A stretch of 64,000 nucleotides of DNA from Nitrospira defluvii (GCA_011525625.1 WYAX01000012.1:744001-808000), one strand, 5' to 3'; positions 7,942-17,228 are shown, numbered from the stretch's first letter. Numbers and translations: made by a program. The notes: a model not told the origin generated them from the sequence alone.

Positions 7942-10590
7942 ATGTTCTTGATACCTGCGGCTCTCCTGAAGGTCTACACGCGTCTCGGGTGGACACATTT
8001 GTCCAGCCATCCGGGTCGGACAGTTCTGACAATGATCGGTGTCGCCCTGGGCGTTGCGGCGACCATTGCGGTGCAAACGGCCAATGTAGAGGTGCTGCGC
8101 TCCTTCGAGGAATCGGTGTTGACGGTTGCCGGGCCGGTCACGCTGGAAGTGACGGCCGGGGAGGCCGGGTTGGACGAGCGTGTGATTCGCGCGGTGCGGG
8201 AGGTAGACGGTGTCGAATCTGCACGGCCTGTGCTCGAAGTCGCAGCTGCGGTCGCCGGTGGGAGTCGGCGGTCGTTTTCCGTGGTGGGTCTCGATCTGTT
8301 GGACGAATTGAATCGCGCCGACGGAAGAATTCCTGCCGTATTCGAGACGCGGAACCGGCGCGGCGAGGGCGTCGCACTGGAAGGGCTTCTGCGTGACAAC
8401 GGGTTGTTGGTGGGCGAGGCGCTCGCCAAAGATTTGGGCGTCGAGCCTGGGGCGCAGGTCGCCCTTGAGGCGAATGGTCGAGCCATATCCGTTTCAATCC
8501 TGGCGGTGATGCGTCGGAGGCCCGATGCACCTTCTCCCTGGGACCATTGGGCCGTCATGGATATTGCCGCTGCGCAGCGGACCTTCGGCCTCACCGGGCG
8601 ATTGGATCGCATCGATGTGGTGACCGGGGCGGCCGTTTCCGTCGAGCAGGTGGGGAACGCCATCGAACTGGTCCTGCCTCCTACCGTGACGGTTCGCCGT
8701 CCGATTCAACGCAGCCAGCAGGTTGAGTCGATGGTGAGAGCCTTTCAATTGAACCTGTCTATGCTCAGTATGGTCGGCCTGCTGGTCGGGATCTTTTTGA
8801 TCTACAACACGGTGTCCTTCATGGTGGCGCAGCGACGGAAGGAAGTGGGGATTTTGCGTGCCATCGGCCTGTCTGAGCCGATGGTGATCGGACTCTTTCT
8901 TGTGGAAGCCGGCGTGTTCGGTGTGGGAGGGGGGGTAGTCGGAGGTGTGCTCGGGATCCTGTTGGGGAACGTGCTTGTGGAAATGGTGGGGCGGACCATT
9001 CATGAGCTGTATACACCGCTTGCTGAGACGACCAGGGCGATTGGTTTCGCACCTGGCTCCGGCCGGATGTTGTTCGAGGCGGTCCTCATCGGAAGCGTCG
9101 TCTCTGTCCTGGGCGCGTTGGGCCCGAGCCTGGACGCTGGGAGAACGGTGATCGTCGCAGCATTAGCGCCGGGAGAGTACGATGTCTCCCAGCGCGTTCG
9201 CACAGGCTCACTTGCTGTGACGGGAGTGGTGCTTTTGCTGGTCGCGCTGGCCTGTGTGTTCGCCCGACCGGTCGCCGGAATGCCCGTCTTCGGGTATGTG
9301 GCGACATGTTGTCTTCTCGCGGGCTTGTCGTGCCTCGTGCCGAAGTTGATGCAAGCGGTCTGTCGCACGCGAGAATTGAGCCTCATGTCCCCGGCGCCCT
9401 CCTTGGGGGGGGCCGTGCGCCACATCGCCCGCGAGCAGACCACCAGGGGAATGGGGCGAAACGCGGTCACGGTGTCGGCTTTTCTGGTCGGTGTTGCCAT
9501 CATGGTCGGTGTCATGGTGATGATCAGGAGCTTTCGAGAAACGGTAGAAATCTGGATTGATCAGACCGTGATAGCGGATTTTATCGTAGCGCCTGCGGGG
9601 TGGCCGAATGTCGCCCGTCATGGGGCGTCGCCGGCCGTGCTTCCGGGGCGGTGGCGGGAGCAGTTATCCGGTTCACGAATGGTGTCGGCGGTCGATGCCT
9701 ACCGTGACCTGCGTATTGACGTGCAAGGGCGACCTATCGCGTTGGTGTCCAGGGATCTGGCGCTCCACGCGGCTCGCAGCCGATATCTTTTTCTTGAAGG
9801 CGATTCCGCGCGTATTCTGACTCGTGCTGCAGCCGGGGAGGGGGCGATTATCTCGGAGGTGTTGGCCAATCGTCTGCAACTCACCGTAGGGAGTCAATTG
9901 TCCATTGTTACGCCGACAGGAGAACGGTCGCTGATGGTCCTGGGAGTGTTTTACGATTACGCGACCGACGGGGGCAAACTGGTCATCGACCGAACCCTCT
10001 ATCAGCGATGGTGGAAAGACGACGGCGTGACCGTGTTTCCCGTCTATGTACAGGGGGGAACGGACCTGGCGCAGGCCCGCTCAGCCATTGTGGAGATCTT
10101 CGCGCGGGAAGCCGGCGGAAGCCTGATGCCGATGGTCCTGAGTAATGCGGAATTGCGCCGGGAGATTCTTCGCATTTTCGACCGGACGTTCACCTTAACC
10201 TATGTCTTGGAGGCGATTGCCATCATCATTGCCATGCTGGGCATCATCAATACGCTCGTGACATCCGTGGTCGAACGGCGCCGTGAATTGGCCACACTGC
10301 AAGCCTTGGGAAGCAGCCAGGGGCAGGTGACGGCGTTGATTCTGTGGGAGGCTGGTTATCTGGGGCTGCTGGGAACGGCTATGGGACTCGTCGGAGGGCT
10401 TGCCCTTGCGCTGATTTTGATCAGGGTCATCAACCGGCAGTCCTTCGGCTGGACGATCCAGATGGCATGGCCCTTGGGGCTGCTGGTGGAAGTTGTCGCC
10501 CTTGCCCTGATCGCCTCCCTCATCGCCGGATTGTGGCCGGCCCGTTGGGCTGCCAGGCAACCGTTGGTGGAGGGGCTGCGCTACGAGTGA
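7942..10590 (+). CDS. Large FtsX-domain ABC permease (YbbP-like)
   Basis: 882 residues from ATG 7942 (a GTG two codons earlier is possible). It has two FtsX modules. The first has an N-terminal helix (about 29-50) and a three-helix block around 275-430 with LIYNTVSFMVAQRRKEVGILRAIGLS. The second has an N-terminal helix around 520-540 and a final block around 750-880 with TSVVERRRELATLQALGSSQ. Extracytoplasmic MacB_PCD-type regions lie between. This duplicated architecture matches YbbP-like permeases, which pair with LolD-type ATPases and probably move lipids or hydrophobic compounds. Probable ATPase partner: the gene at 5623-6327. Its last 10 bp overlap the end of bioB on the other strand. 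Confidence 0.9.
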   Translation: MFLIPAALLKVYTRLGWTHLSSHPGRTVLTMIGVALGVAATIAVQTANVEVLRSFEESVLTVAGPVTLEVTAGEAGLDERVIRAVREVDGVESARPVLEVAAAVAGGSRRSFSVVGLDLLDELNRADGRIPAVFETRNRRGEGVALEGLLRDNGLLVGEALAKDLGVEPGAQVALEANGRAISVSILAVMRRRPDAPSPWDHWAVMDIAAAQRTFGLTGRLDRIDVVTGAAVSVEQVGNAIELVLPPTVTVRRPIQRSQQVESMVRAFQLNLSMLSMVGLLVGIFLIYNTVSFMVAQRRKEVGILRAIGLSEPMVIGLFLVEAGVFGVGGGVVGGVLGILLGNVLVEMVGRTIHELYTPLAETTRAIGFAPGSGRMLFEAVLIGSVVSVLGALGPSLDAGRTVIVAALAPGEYDVSQRVRTGSLAVTGVVLLLVALACVFARPVAGMPVFGYVATCCLLAGLSCLVPKLMQAVCRTRELSLMSPAPSLGGAVRHIAREQTTRGMGRNAVTVSAFLVGVAIMVGVMVMIRSFRETVEIWIDQTVIADFIVAPAGWPNVARHGASPAVLPGRWREQLSGSRMVSAVDAYRDLRIDVQGRPIALVSRDLALHAARSRYLFLEGDSARILTRAAAGEGAIISEVLANRLQLTVGSQLSIVTPTGERSLMVLGVFYDYATDGGKLVIDRTLYQRWWKDDGVTVFPVYVQGGTDLAQARSAIVEIFAREAGGSLMPMVLSNAELRREILRIFDRTFTLTYVLEAIAIIIAMLGIINTLVTSVVERRRELATLQALGSSQGQVTALILWEAGYLGLLGTAMGLVGGLALALILIRVINRQSFGWTIQMAWPLGLLVEVVALALIASLIAGLWPARWAARQPLVEGLRYE

Positions 10591-11615
10591 CGCCCGACGG
10601 TTGGCTCACCGGCTGGGGCAGCACCCTGCGTCAGAGGCAACGCATCCACCTGGATCTCGAATCCCAGGTCTTCGATCATCCGCCACACTTCTGCTGCCGG
10701 TTGGCCGGGCGTCGTCAGGTAGCCGTTCACGAAGACCGAATCCGCTGGATAGAGGGCGAGCGGCTGCAGGCTTCTGAGGTTGTGTTCCCGCCCGCCAGCG
10801 ATCCGAATCTCCGTACGGGGGTGGAGAAAGCGGAACAGGCAGAGCGCCTTCAGGCAGCGTTGCGGGGTGAGCGGCGTAGAATGTTCCATCGGCGTGCCGC
10901 TTGCGGGATGGAGGGTGTTGATCGGAATCGAATCGGGCTTGACCTCCCGAAGTGCCAAGGCCAGATCGATCAGATCCTCGTCGCTCTCGCCCATGCCGAC
11001 AATGCCGCCGGAGCAGATTTCAAGACCGGCAGTCCGCGCGTGTCGAATCGTGGCCAACCGGTCCTGAAAGGTATGCGTGGTACAAATCTCGGGGTGGTAG
11101 GCTTCGCTGGTGTTCAGGTTGTGATTGATTCGGTCGACGCCTGCGGCTTTGAGGTCTTTGGCCTGGTGTTCGCTGAGCAACCCCAACGAACAACAGATCT
11201 GAATCGGGACTTCCTGCTTGATGGATCGGACGGCCGAGGCAATCTCGGCAATGTCGCGATCAAGGGGGCTCCGTCCGCTGATGACAATGCAATAGCGTTG
11301 AGCCTTGGCGGCCGCCGCACGGCGCGCGCCTGTGATCATCTGCTCTTGCGGAAGGAGCCCGTACCGCTCGATCGGCGCCTTTGACACGGACGATTGCGAA
11401 CAGTACCCGCAGTCCTCCTGGCAGGCGCCGCTCTTCGCGTTGAGCAGCATTTGCAGGCGGACGGTTTTGCCGAAGTAACGCTCACGTACCGTGAAGGCCG
11501 CTTGCAACAGTTCCAGTAGTCGAGCGTCTGGGGTCTGCAACACGGCCAGCGATTCTTCGTGGGTCAGCGGTTCGTCTCGTAAGGCCTTCTCGGCCAGCCT
11601 GGTCAGCTCAGTCAT
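10581..11615 (-). CDS. bioB: Biotin synthase
   Basis: 344 residues, normal length. The radical-SAM cluster motif C-x3-C-x2-C is GACQEDCGYC (Cys65, 69, 72). Further conserved segments are ICCSLGLL, DRINHNLNTS, CSGGIVGMGE, NTLHPASGTP and RIAGGRE, the last carrying the Arg that ligates the [2Fe-2S] cluster. It inserts sulfur into dethiobiotin. The ATG has a CAGGAG-like site about 8 nt upstream. No other bio gene is adjacent; it is downstream of the LapB-like gene on the same strand after a 101-bp gap. The gene ends tail-to-tail inside the permease gene by 10 bp. Confidence 0.97.
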   Translation of the reverse strand: MTELTRLAEKALRDEPLTHEESLAVLQTPDARLLELLQAAFTVRERYFGKTVRLQMLLNAKSGACQEDCGYCSQSSVSKAPIERYGLLPQEQMITGARRAAAAKAQRYCIVISGRSPLDRDIAEIASAVRSIKQEVPIQICCSLGLLSEHQAKDLKAAGVDRINHNLNTSEAYHPEICTTHTFQDRLATIRHARTAGLEICSGGIVGMGESDEDLIDLALALREVKPDSIPINTLHPASGTPMEHSTPLTPQRCLKALCLFRFLHPRTEIRIAGGREHNLRSLQPLALYPADSVFVNGYLTTPGQPAAEVWRMIEDLGFEIQVDALPLTQGAAPAGEPTVGRHS

Positions 11616-11716
11616 GCACGCTACTCCTGGAAAAAACAGATCGAACCTTGATTCCCGATCGGTGTGTCCGTGGGCGGAGGCCGTCTCTGTGAAGTGAAAA
11701 AAGTGCGGACGAAACC

Positions 11717-13117
11717 CTACACGGTTTCAAAGGGAGATGCAATGCCTTGGTAGGGCACCGAAGGCAGGCGCGAGTTGTGGCTGCCCTGGTCCGTTTCGGT
11801 CTTGGTGGTGTCGCGCCAGGGGAGCGCCACGTAGGTGTTCCAACGTCCACAGCGTCGGCAACGGCCGGACCATTCCGCCAGTTCATGGTGACATTGCGAG
11901 CACTGATAGGGGACGACGACTCGCTTCTTGAATCCCAGCGCTTTCTTAAGTTCTCCCACGGCCTCGTCCATGTGTTGTTTGCGGAGATACAGGTTCGCCA
12001 TGATCTTGTGGTAATCGACCAGCTGTTCCTGCGTGCCGTCCAGAGTTGAGAGTACGTCGTAGGCGTCGTCCACCATTTCCAGCCGGTAATAGAGTTTCCC
12101 CAGATAGAACTGGATGACGGCGTTGTGGGGGTCTTGCTGAAGGGCTTCCTGATACACACGGATGATTTCGTCGGGCTCCCCGAGCTCCAGGAAGAGTTCC
12201 TCGAGGCGATGGAGAATGATGACGCTATGTGTCTTAGCGTAAATTTTCTTGAGAATTTCGACCGCGTTTTTGGTCTTGCCCTCGCGGACCAGAATTTCAC
12301 CGATGCCGATATAGGCCGGGAGAAAGGTGCGGTCCTTCTTGATCGCGCCACGGAAATACCGCCGAGCCTTGTCGGGGTGCCCTCGTTCCAGGAGTTGCCG
12401 GCCGACTTCGTACATGCAACCAAGTAGGAGATTGGCCTCGGCTCGGCGTTCACTTTCCGGCAGATTGGCTTTCACGAGCCGGTGCTGGATCTCGAGCGCA
12501 TCGCTCCATTTTTCAAGGCGAATGTACAGGTCCCGCTTGCGGATCAGGGCCATCAAGTTATCGGGTTCGAGCCGGAGGATGTTCTGCAGGGTTTGGAGCG
12601 CGTCTTCGTACCGGCGGGCGCCCTCCAAGTCCTTGGCCAATTCCAAGAGCACTTCCACATTACGTTCTTCGATGCGATGGGCTTGCTGATGGAGTCGGAT
12701 CGCTTCGGCGAAGTTGCTCTCGGATCGATAAATATTTCCGAGCCAGAGCAATGAGTCGGTCCGGTTAGGATCGATTACCAACGCGCGCTCGAAGAGACTC
12801 ACGGCTTCGGCCGTTCGTTTGGACATGAAGGCGTGGGTCCCGTCACGGTGCAGGGCATCGACCTTTTCCTTCCGGCGCACGAGGCGGTTGGTGCGCCAGT
12901 TCATGAAGACGTGCGAGGTTTCTTTGATCGTGACGATCAGGGCCACCAGCGTGGCGCCCAGGGCCATGGAGAACAGCACCAATGACACGGGGCTGAGTTC
13001 GAACAGGGCATCGGGGCTGGTTCTGACTGTGATGGTACCGGGATTCAGCTCTCGAAAGTAGCTGTAGAGAAAAATGCCGAGGCTGGCGAGGAAGATCGTG
13101 GATAGGAGCCGAAACAT
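11717..13117 (-). CDS. LapA-LapB-like membrane-anchored TPR protein with C-terminal rubredoxin-type zinc ribbon
   Basis: 466 residues. Two N-terminal membrane helices (about 3-20 and 44-65) enclose a short loop, matching LapA/DUF1049 topology. A basic region and about eight TPR repeats (90-390; for example ALVIDPNRTDSLLWLGNIY and ILRLEPDNLMALI) follow. A zinc ribbon sits at Cys406, 409, 420 and 423. LapB (YciM) has one anchor, TPRs and the same C-terminal rubredoxin-like metal site, and regulates LPS synthesis by directing LpxC to FtsH. Here the anchor region looks like LapA fused to LapB. The role in LPS control is inferred. The gene starts at the rsfS stop, suggesting coupling with rsfS and nadD. 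Confidence 0.82.
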   Translation of the reverse strand: MFRLLSTIFLASLGIFLYSYFRELNPGTITVRTSPDALFELSPVSLVLFSMALGATLVALIVTIKETSHVFMNWRTNRLVRRKEKVDALHRDGTHAFMSKRTAEAVSLFERALVIDPNRTDSLLWLGNIYRSESNFAEAIRLHQQAHRIEERNVEVLLELAKDLEGARRYEDALQTLQNILRLEPDNLMALIRKRDLYIRLEKWSDALEIQHRLVKANLPESERRAEANLLLGCMYEVGRQLLERGHPDKARRYFRGAIKKDRTFLPAYIGIGEILVREGKTKNAVEILKKIYAKTHSVIILHRLEELFLELGEPDEIIRVYQEALQQDPHNAVIQFYLGKLYYRLEMVDDAYDVLSTLDGTQEQLVDYHKIMANLYLRKQHMDEAVGELKKALGFKKRVVVPYQCSQCHHELAEWSGRCRRCGRWNTYVALPWRDTTKTETDQGSHNSRLPSVPYQGIASPFETV

Positions 13118-13118
13118 G

Positions 13119-13541
13119 CTAGACCCGTTTCCGGGTGCGCGCGGGGCGTGCGGTTGACCGTGCCGGTTTTGCCGCCTTCACGGCTCGCTCCTCCGGCACC
13201 CGTACTTGCCCTGCGTCGCCCCACAGTCGCTCGAGTGCGTAGTGTTCGCGAATATCCTTCTGGAAAATGTGGACGATGACGTCACCCAAATCTATGACGA
13301 CCCACTTGGCCGAGGAAGCCCCTTCGACGCTGAGCGGCGCATGCCCCTCAGCTTTGAGCACGTCACTGACATGGTCTGCGATCGCCCGTGCCTGCCGCTC
13401 CGACTCTCCGGAGCCGATGACTAAGTAATCGGCGAGGGAGGTCAGTTTGGCGATATGCAGGATCAGAACGTCGGTGGCCTTTTTGTCCAGGATGGCACTC
13501 GCCACCGCCAGCGCTTTGGCTTTTGATTCAGAAACGCTCAC
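13119..13541 (-). CDS. rsfS: Ribosomal silencing factor RsfS
   Basis: 140 residues from the GTG at 13541, preceded by GGGAGG. The conserved Iojap/RsfS core runs from about residue 8 to 110: AKLTSLADYLVIGSG, ERQARAIADHV, GHAPLSVEGASSAKWVVIDLGDVIVHIF and EHYALERLWGDA. A basic Arg/Ala/Pro tail of about 30 residues follows. RsfS binds ribosomal protein uL14 and blocks subunit joining. The start overlaps the nadD end by 14 bp, the usual nadD-rsfS neighbourhood in bacteria. Confidence 0.95.
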   Translation of the reverse strand: MSVSESKAKALAVASAILDKKATDVLILHIAKLTSLADYLVIGSGESERQARAIADHVSDVLKAEGHAPLSVEGASSAKWVVIDLGDVIVHIFQKDIREHYALERLWGDAGQVRVPEERAVKAAKPARSTARPARTRKRV

Positions 13542-14208
13542 CGTCCTCCCTGTATAACCCCTCGTGAAGTATATAGGATTCAACGAGGGGGGGCAACAGA
13601 TTTGCCAGTGGGCGGCCGTCCCGAAGGCGGGCGCGTATCTCTGAGGCGGAGCTGTCGCACGGCGGCAGTCTGAGGAGGGTCAGAATGCGACCGTTGACCA
13701 AGGGCACGTCTGCCCGATCTTGCGTAGCGGCGTCCAGCGCCTCCAGCCTCTCTCGCGGAACTTCATTGAAGAACGGAACGGAGGCCAGGGTCACAAAACT
13801 GGTGGAAGGTCTTGAAATCACGACAAACTCGCATGTCTTCAGGAGGAGATCGGCTTCCTTCCAAGAGGGGAGATCTAAAAACGCATCAAGGCCGATGATG
13901 AAAAACAGCGAGGTGTCCGGGCCGTATTCTTGCTGAATCGCCCGGACCGTATCGATCGAGTAGGATTTGCCGGTGCGGCGGATTTCGATATCCGTCAGGG
14001 CGAATTCAGGAATGCCACGAATCGCCAGCTCGACCATGCGGTACCGATGCCGGGCCTCGGCGAGCGTCCCGGACTGTTTGTGCGGAGGATCTCCGGTTGG
14101 GATGAACAGTACGCGGTCCAGGGCCAGAAGCTGCCGGGCCGATTGTGCGATCGAAAGATGGCAGCGGTGGACGGGATTAAAACTTCCGCCTAAGAGTCCC
14201 AGACGCAC
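13528..14208 (-). CDS. nadD: Nicotinate-nucleotide adenylyltransferase
   Basis: 226 residues from the GTG at 14208, chosen because GAGGGGA lies 7 nt upstream and because family members begin just before the nucleotide-binding loop; a GTG at 14223 would sit on that site. The loop GLLGGSFNPVHRCHLSIA, the segment PTGDPPHKQ and the C-terminal ISSTxIR-like motif (here SSASEIRARLRDGRPL) mark a NadD enzyme. It adenylates nicotinate mononucleotide in NAD synthesis. It forms a unit with rsfS and the LapB-like gene. Confidence 0.95.
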   Translation of the reverse strand: MRLGLLGGSFNPVHRCHLSIAQSARQLLALDRVLFIPTGDPPHKQSGTLAEARHRYRMVELAIRGIPEFALTDIEIRRTGKSYSIDTVRAIQQEYGPDTSLFFIIGLDAFLDLPSWKEADLLLKTCEFVVISRPSTSFVTLASVPFFNEVPRERLEALDAATQDRADVPLVNGRILTLLRLPPCDSSASEIRARLRDGRPLANLLPPLVESYILHEGLYREDGERF

Positions 14209-14301
14209 GCGTCTTCCCCTCACTCGAACTCAGGTCCCTGCGAGGCCAGTACTCGATTGACACCAAGGGATGCCGGGGGTGCGCGGGCTCTGCCCCAGGC
14301 G

Positions 14302-15423
14302 CTACAGAATCACCAGATTGTCTCGGTGAATGACCTCTTCGTACTCTTGGAGACCGGGGATCTTCTGAATATCCGCCGTCTTGAGCCCCTTGATGCGGAT
14401 GAGTATTGCGGAGGAAAAGTTCACCAGGCCTTTGGCGCATTCCTTGCCGTCCGGGCCGGTGCAGGTGACTGGGTCGCCGGCGTCGAACTGGCCGGTGATG
14501 TCGAGAATTCCCGAGGCCAGAAGACTTTTCCCTTTATGTACCAGCGCCTCGACCGCGCCCTGATCCAATTGGACTTGGCCCCTGGAGCGTAAGGTAAACG
14601 CAATCCAATGTTTCCGGCTGTTCATGCGTCGCTCGCGGCCAAGAAACAAACTGCCACCGGGGTGTCCGGACAGCACCTCTGGGAGCAACCGTTGGCGAGT
14701 GCCGTTCAGGATCAAGGTCGAAACCCCGTAGTCGCCCACCTTTTTAGCCGCTCGTACCTTGGTAGCCATGCCTCCGGTGCCCTCAAACGTGGAGGACAGG
14801 CCTGCGCGCTGTTCAATGTCTTCGTTGATCTCGTGAATCAGCGGGATCAAGGTTGCACCGGGATCTTTTCGCGGATCGGCGGTGAACAGTCCGTCCACAT
14901 CCGAGAGAATGACGAGGAGGTCTGCATCAATGAGATGCGCGACCTGGGCTGCCAGCGTATCGTTGTCTCCGACCCGGATTTCTTCAACGGCTACAGTGTC
15001 GTTTTCGTTGATGATGGGAACGACCCCGAATTCAATCAAGGTCGTCAGGGTGTGCCTGGCGTTCAAGAAGCGTCGGCGATCTGCCAGATCTGCATGCGTC
15101 AGGAGCACTTGCGCAACGCGGAGATTGAGTCGCTCAAACGCCTTTTCATAGGCCCACATCAACTGGCTCTGGCCGACCGCTGCCGCGGCCTGCTTCACCG
15201 GCAGGCTTTTGGGGTATTCGCGCAGGCCGAGTTTTTTAATGCCTGACACCACCGCGCCGGAGGAGACGACGAGCACCTCACGCCCCTGAGCGCGTATCTC
15301 GGCAATTTCCGTAGCGAGCCGCTCAAGGCGCTCGGCGCTCAATCCCGTCTCGCGGGAGGCAATGAGGCTGCTCCCGATCTTGACGACCACGCGTCTGGCT
15401 TGTGTTATGACTTCGTCTCGCAC
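14302..15423 (-). CDS. proB: Glutamate 5-kinase with C-terminal PUA domain
   Basis: 373 residues from a GTG at 15423 that overlaps the obgE end by 19 nt; a longer GTG start at 15471 is possible. The amino-acid-kinase domain (about 1-255) has VVVKIGSSLI, VSSGAVVSG, PIINENDTVAV and SDVDGLFTADPR. A PUA domain (about 275-360) follows, as in E. coli ProB. It phosphorylates glutamate in the first step of proline synthesis. The overlap with obgE means both are made from one transcript (rplU-rpmA-obgE-proB). No proA is in view. Confidence 0.96.
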   Translation of the reverse strand: MRDEVITQARRVVVKIGSSLIASRETGLSAERLERLATEIAEIRAQGREVLVVSSGAVVSGIKKLGLREYPKSLPVKQAAAAVGQSQLMWAYEKAFERLNLRVAQVLLTHADLADRRRFLNARHTLTTLIEFGVVPIINENDTVAVEEIRVGDNDTLAAQVAHLIDADLLVILSDVDGLFTADPRKDPGATLIPLIHEINEDIEQRAGLSSTFEGTGGMATKVRAAKKVGDYGVSTLILNGTRQRLLPEVLSGHPGGSLFLGRERRMNSRKHWIAFTLRSRGQVQLDQGAVEALVHKGKSLLASGILDITGQFDAGDPVTCTGPDGKECAKGLVNFSSAILIRIKGLKTADIQKIPGLQEYEEVIHRDNLVIL

Positions 15424-16436
15424 GGGATTGTTCGCAACGCCTCCACCTGTCGCCCCATGTAGCGCAGACACTCGTCCAATCCTTCACGTGTGGCGGCAGA
15501 GATGGCAAAGAAGCGTATTTTGCGCCGTTGGCAGTATTTTTTGAGCTGTTCGAGCCGTTCGCCTTCGCCTTTGATGTCGAGTTTGGTGCCTACCACCGCG
15601 TAGGGGCGATCGGCAAGGGCACGGTCATATGTCGCCAGCTCGTGCCGCATGACCTTCAAGCTGGCGACCGGGTCCTCTGTGGCCCACTCGGATACATCAA
15701 TCATGTGAATCAGTAGGCTGGTGCGTTCAATGTGGCGGAGGAATTGAAAGCCGAGGCCTTTGCCTTCGTGCGCCCCCTCGATCAATCCGGGAATGTCCGC
15801 AATGACAAAGGTCTGCTTCTCGCTCGATCGAACCACGCCAAGGTTCGGGGTGAGGGTTGTAAAGGGGTAGTCGGCAATCTTGGGTCGTGCAGCGGAGACG
15901 GCGGCGATGAACGTCGATTTCCCGGCGTTCGGATACCCGACCAAGCCGACATCCGCCAGCAACTTGAGGTCGAGTCGAAGCAGGCGCTCTTCGCCGGGGG
16001 TACCCTGTTCAAATTGTGTCGGGACACGATTGGTGGAACTGGCAAAACGGCTATTGCCTCGCCCCCCTCGGCCCCCCTTGGCAACGATGCAAGTGTCGCC
16101 GTCCTCTGTGAGGTCGGCAAGAAGCTCCTGTGTGTTCGCGTCAAACACCATCGTGCCGACCGGAACAGGAATGGAGATGTCGGTTCCGCGCCGGCCATGG
16201 CAGTTGCTGCCGCCACCGCCCTCGCCCTTCTCTGCTTCATAGTGCTTTTGGTAGCGAAGATCTAGCAGGGTGGCGAGGCGAGTCGTGGCCTGGACGAGGA
16301 CGCTGCCGCCGTCTCCTCCGTCTCCGCCGTCTGGCCCTCCACGGGGTACGAATTTTTCTCGGCGAAAGCTGCAGGCGCCGTGACCGCCGTCCCCGGCCTT
16401 CACGAGAATCTGGGCTTGATCGACAAATGTGGACAT
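15405..16436 (-). CDS. obgE: GTPase Obg/CgtA
   Basis: 343 residues. The N-terminal glycine-rich Obg fold (1-158) has GGDGGDGGSV, GEGGGGSNCHGRRG and KGGRGGRGNSRF. The G domain has G1 GYPNAGKST, G3 DIPGLIEGAH, G4 TKLD and G5-like SAAT. The variable acidic C-terminal domain found in E. coli is absent, as in many phyla. Obg binds the large ribosomal subunit and links ribosome assembly to stress. It follows rplU and rpmA in the standard order. A possible extra -10 hexamer TATACT lies at 16476-16481. Confidence 0.97.
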   Translation of the reverse strand: MSTFVDQAQILVKAGDGGHGACSFRREKFVPRGGPDGGDGGDGGSVLVQATTRLATLLDLRYQKHYEAEKGEGGGGSNCHGRRGTDISIPVPVGTMVFDANTQELLADLTEDGDTCIVAKGGRGGRGNSRFASSTNRVPTQFEQGTPGEERLLRLDLKLLADVGLVGYPNAGKSTFIAAVSAARPKIADYPFTTLTPNLGVVRSSEKQTFVIADIPGLIEGAHEGKGLGFQFLRHIERTSLLIHMIDVSEWATEDPVASLKVMRHELATYDRALADRPYAVVGTKLDIKGEGERLEQLKKYCQRRKIRFFAISAATREGLDECLRYMGRQVEALRTIPCETKS

Positions 16437-16561
16437 CGCAACGCCCCCCAGCCGGCGTAGTTATTCAGAAGCAGGAGTATACTGTATCTGCCGGCTCATG
16501 AGGCGTTGCGTGAATGAAGGGTGCCGGTTCCGCGGGAGTTGCGGTCGGGACTGAGGAGAAT

Positions 16562-16825
16562 TTACGCCTTCGTGGTCACAGGGTAAACGCTGACCTTCTG
16601 CCGGCCGCGCCCACCTTCAAATTTCACGACACCGGAGACATAGGCGTAGAGGGTATGATCACGGCCTAACCCCACGTTCAGACCAGGAAAAAACTTCGTG
16701 CCGCGCTGGCGCACAATGATAGAGCCTGCCTTGATCGTCTCTCCCCCGTAAGCTTTGACGCCAAGGTATTGTGGATTGCTGTCACGACCGTTCCGTGTGG
16801 AACCGCCGCCTTTATTTGTTGCCAT
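16562..16825 (-). CDS. rpmA: 50S ribosomal protein L27
   Basis: 87 residues. The N-terminus [20 protein letters not shown] and the following [19 protein letters not shown] are diagnostic of bL27, whose N-terminal tail reaches the peptidyl-transferase centre. There is no cleavable N-terminal extension of the Firmicutes type. GGAGA precedes the ATG. It lies between rplU and obgE. Confidence 0.98.
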   Translation of the reverse strand: MATNKGGGSTRNGRDSNPQYLGVKAYGGETIKAGSIIVRQRGTKFFPGLNVGLGRDHTLYAYVSGVVKFEGGRGRQKVSVYPVTTKA

Positions 16826-16847
16826 GGCAAACTCTCCTTACGAGCCG

Positions 16848-17162
16848 TTACTTCGTTTCGATCCCGGTGACCCGCAGCTGTGTGAAGCCTTGCCGGTGGC
16901 CCCTGGTTCGCCGATAATTTTTGCGACGTTGTTTTTTGAAGATCGTGATGGAGCGGGTGCGTCCTTGGCGAAGAATTTCCGCCGTCACTGTTGCTCCGGC
17001 AACCACCGGTTGACCCACCACCAGGCCGCCATCTCCGTGCAGCAGTCGAACCTTGTCGATCTGCACTGAATGCCCGACCTCGCCGGGAAGTGACTCCACC
17101 TGGAGCACGGTCCCTGCTTCCACTCGATACTGTTTCCCGCCTGTTTCGATAATAGCGTACAT
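16848..17162 (-). CDS. rplU: 50S ribosomal protein L21
   Basis: 104 residues starting MYAIIETGGKQYRVEAG, with the basic KKQRRKNYRRTRGHRQ segment near residues 75-90 that binds 23S rRNA. GAGGAG precedes the ATG by about 11 nt. It heads the operon rplU-rpmA-obgE-proB on the minus strand. bL21 is essential for large-subunit assembly. Confidence 0.98.
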   Translation of the reverse strand: MYAIIETGGKQYRVEAGTVLQVESLPGEVGHSVQIDKVRLLHGDGGLVVGQPVVAGATVTAEILRQGRTRSITIFKKQRRKNYRRTRGHRQGFTQLRVTGIETK

Positions 17163-17200
17163 GTTCGTTTCTTCTCCTCGTCAGCAGAACGTGGGTGTGT

Positions 17201-17228
17201 ATCATAGGGATCGAGGAGGTGTCAAGAA
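17201..17228 (-). promoter_or_regulatory. Candidate promoter for rplU-rpmA-obgE-proB
   Basis: On the minus strand TTCTTGACA (17220-17228) is followed by TATGAT (17201-17206). Spacing is 16 nt if TTCTTG is the -35 and 13 nt if TTGACA is used, so the exact -35 is unclear. The -10 is 38 nt ahead of the rplU ATG. Confidence 0.4.
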
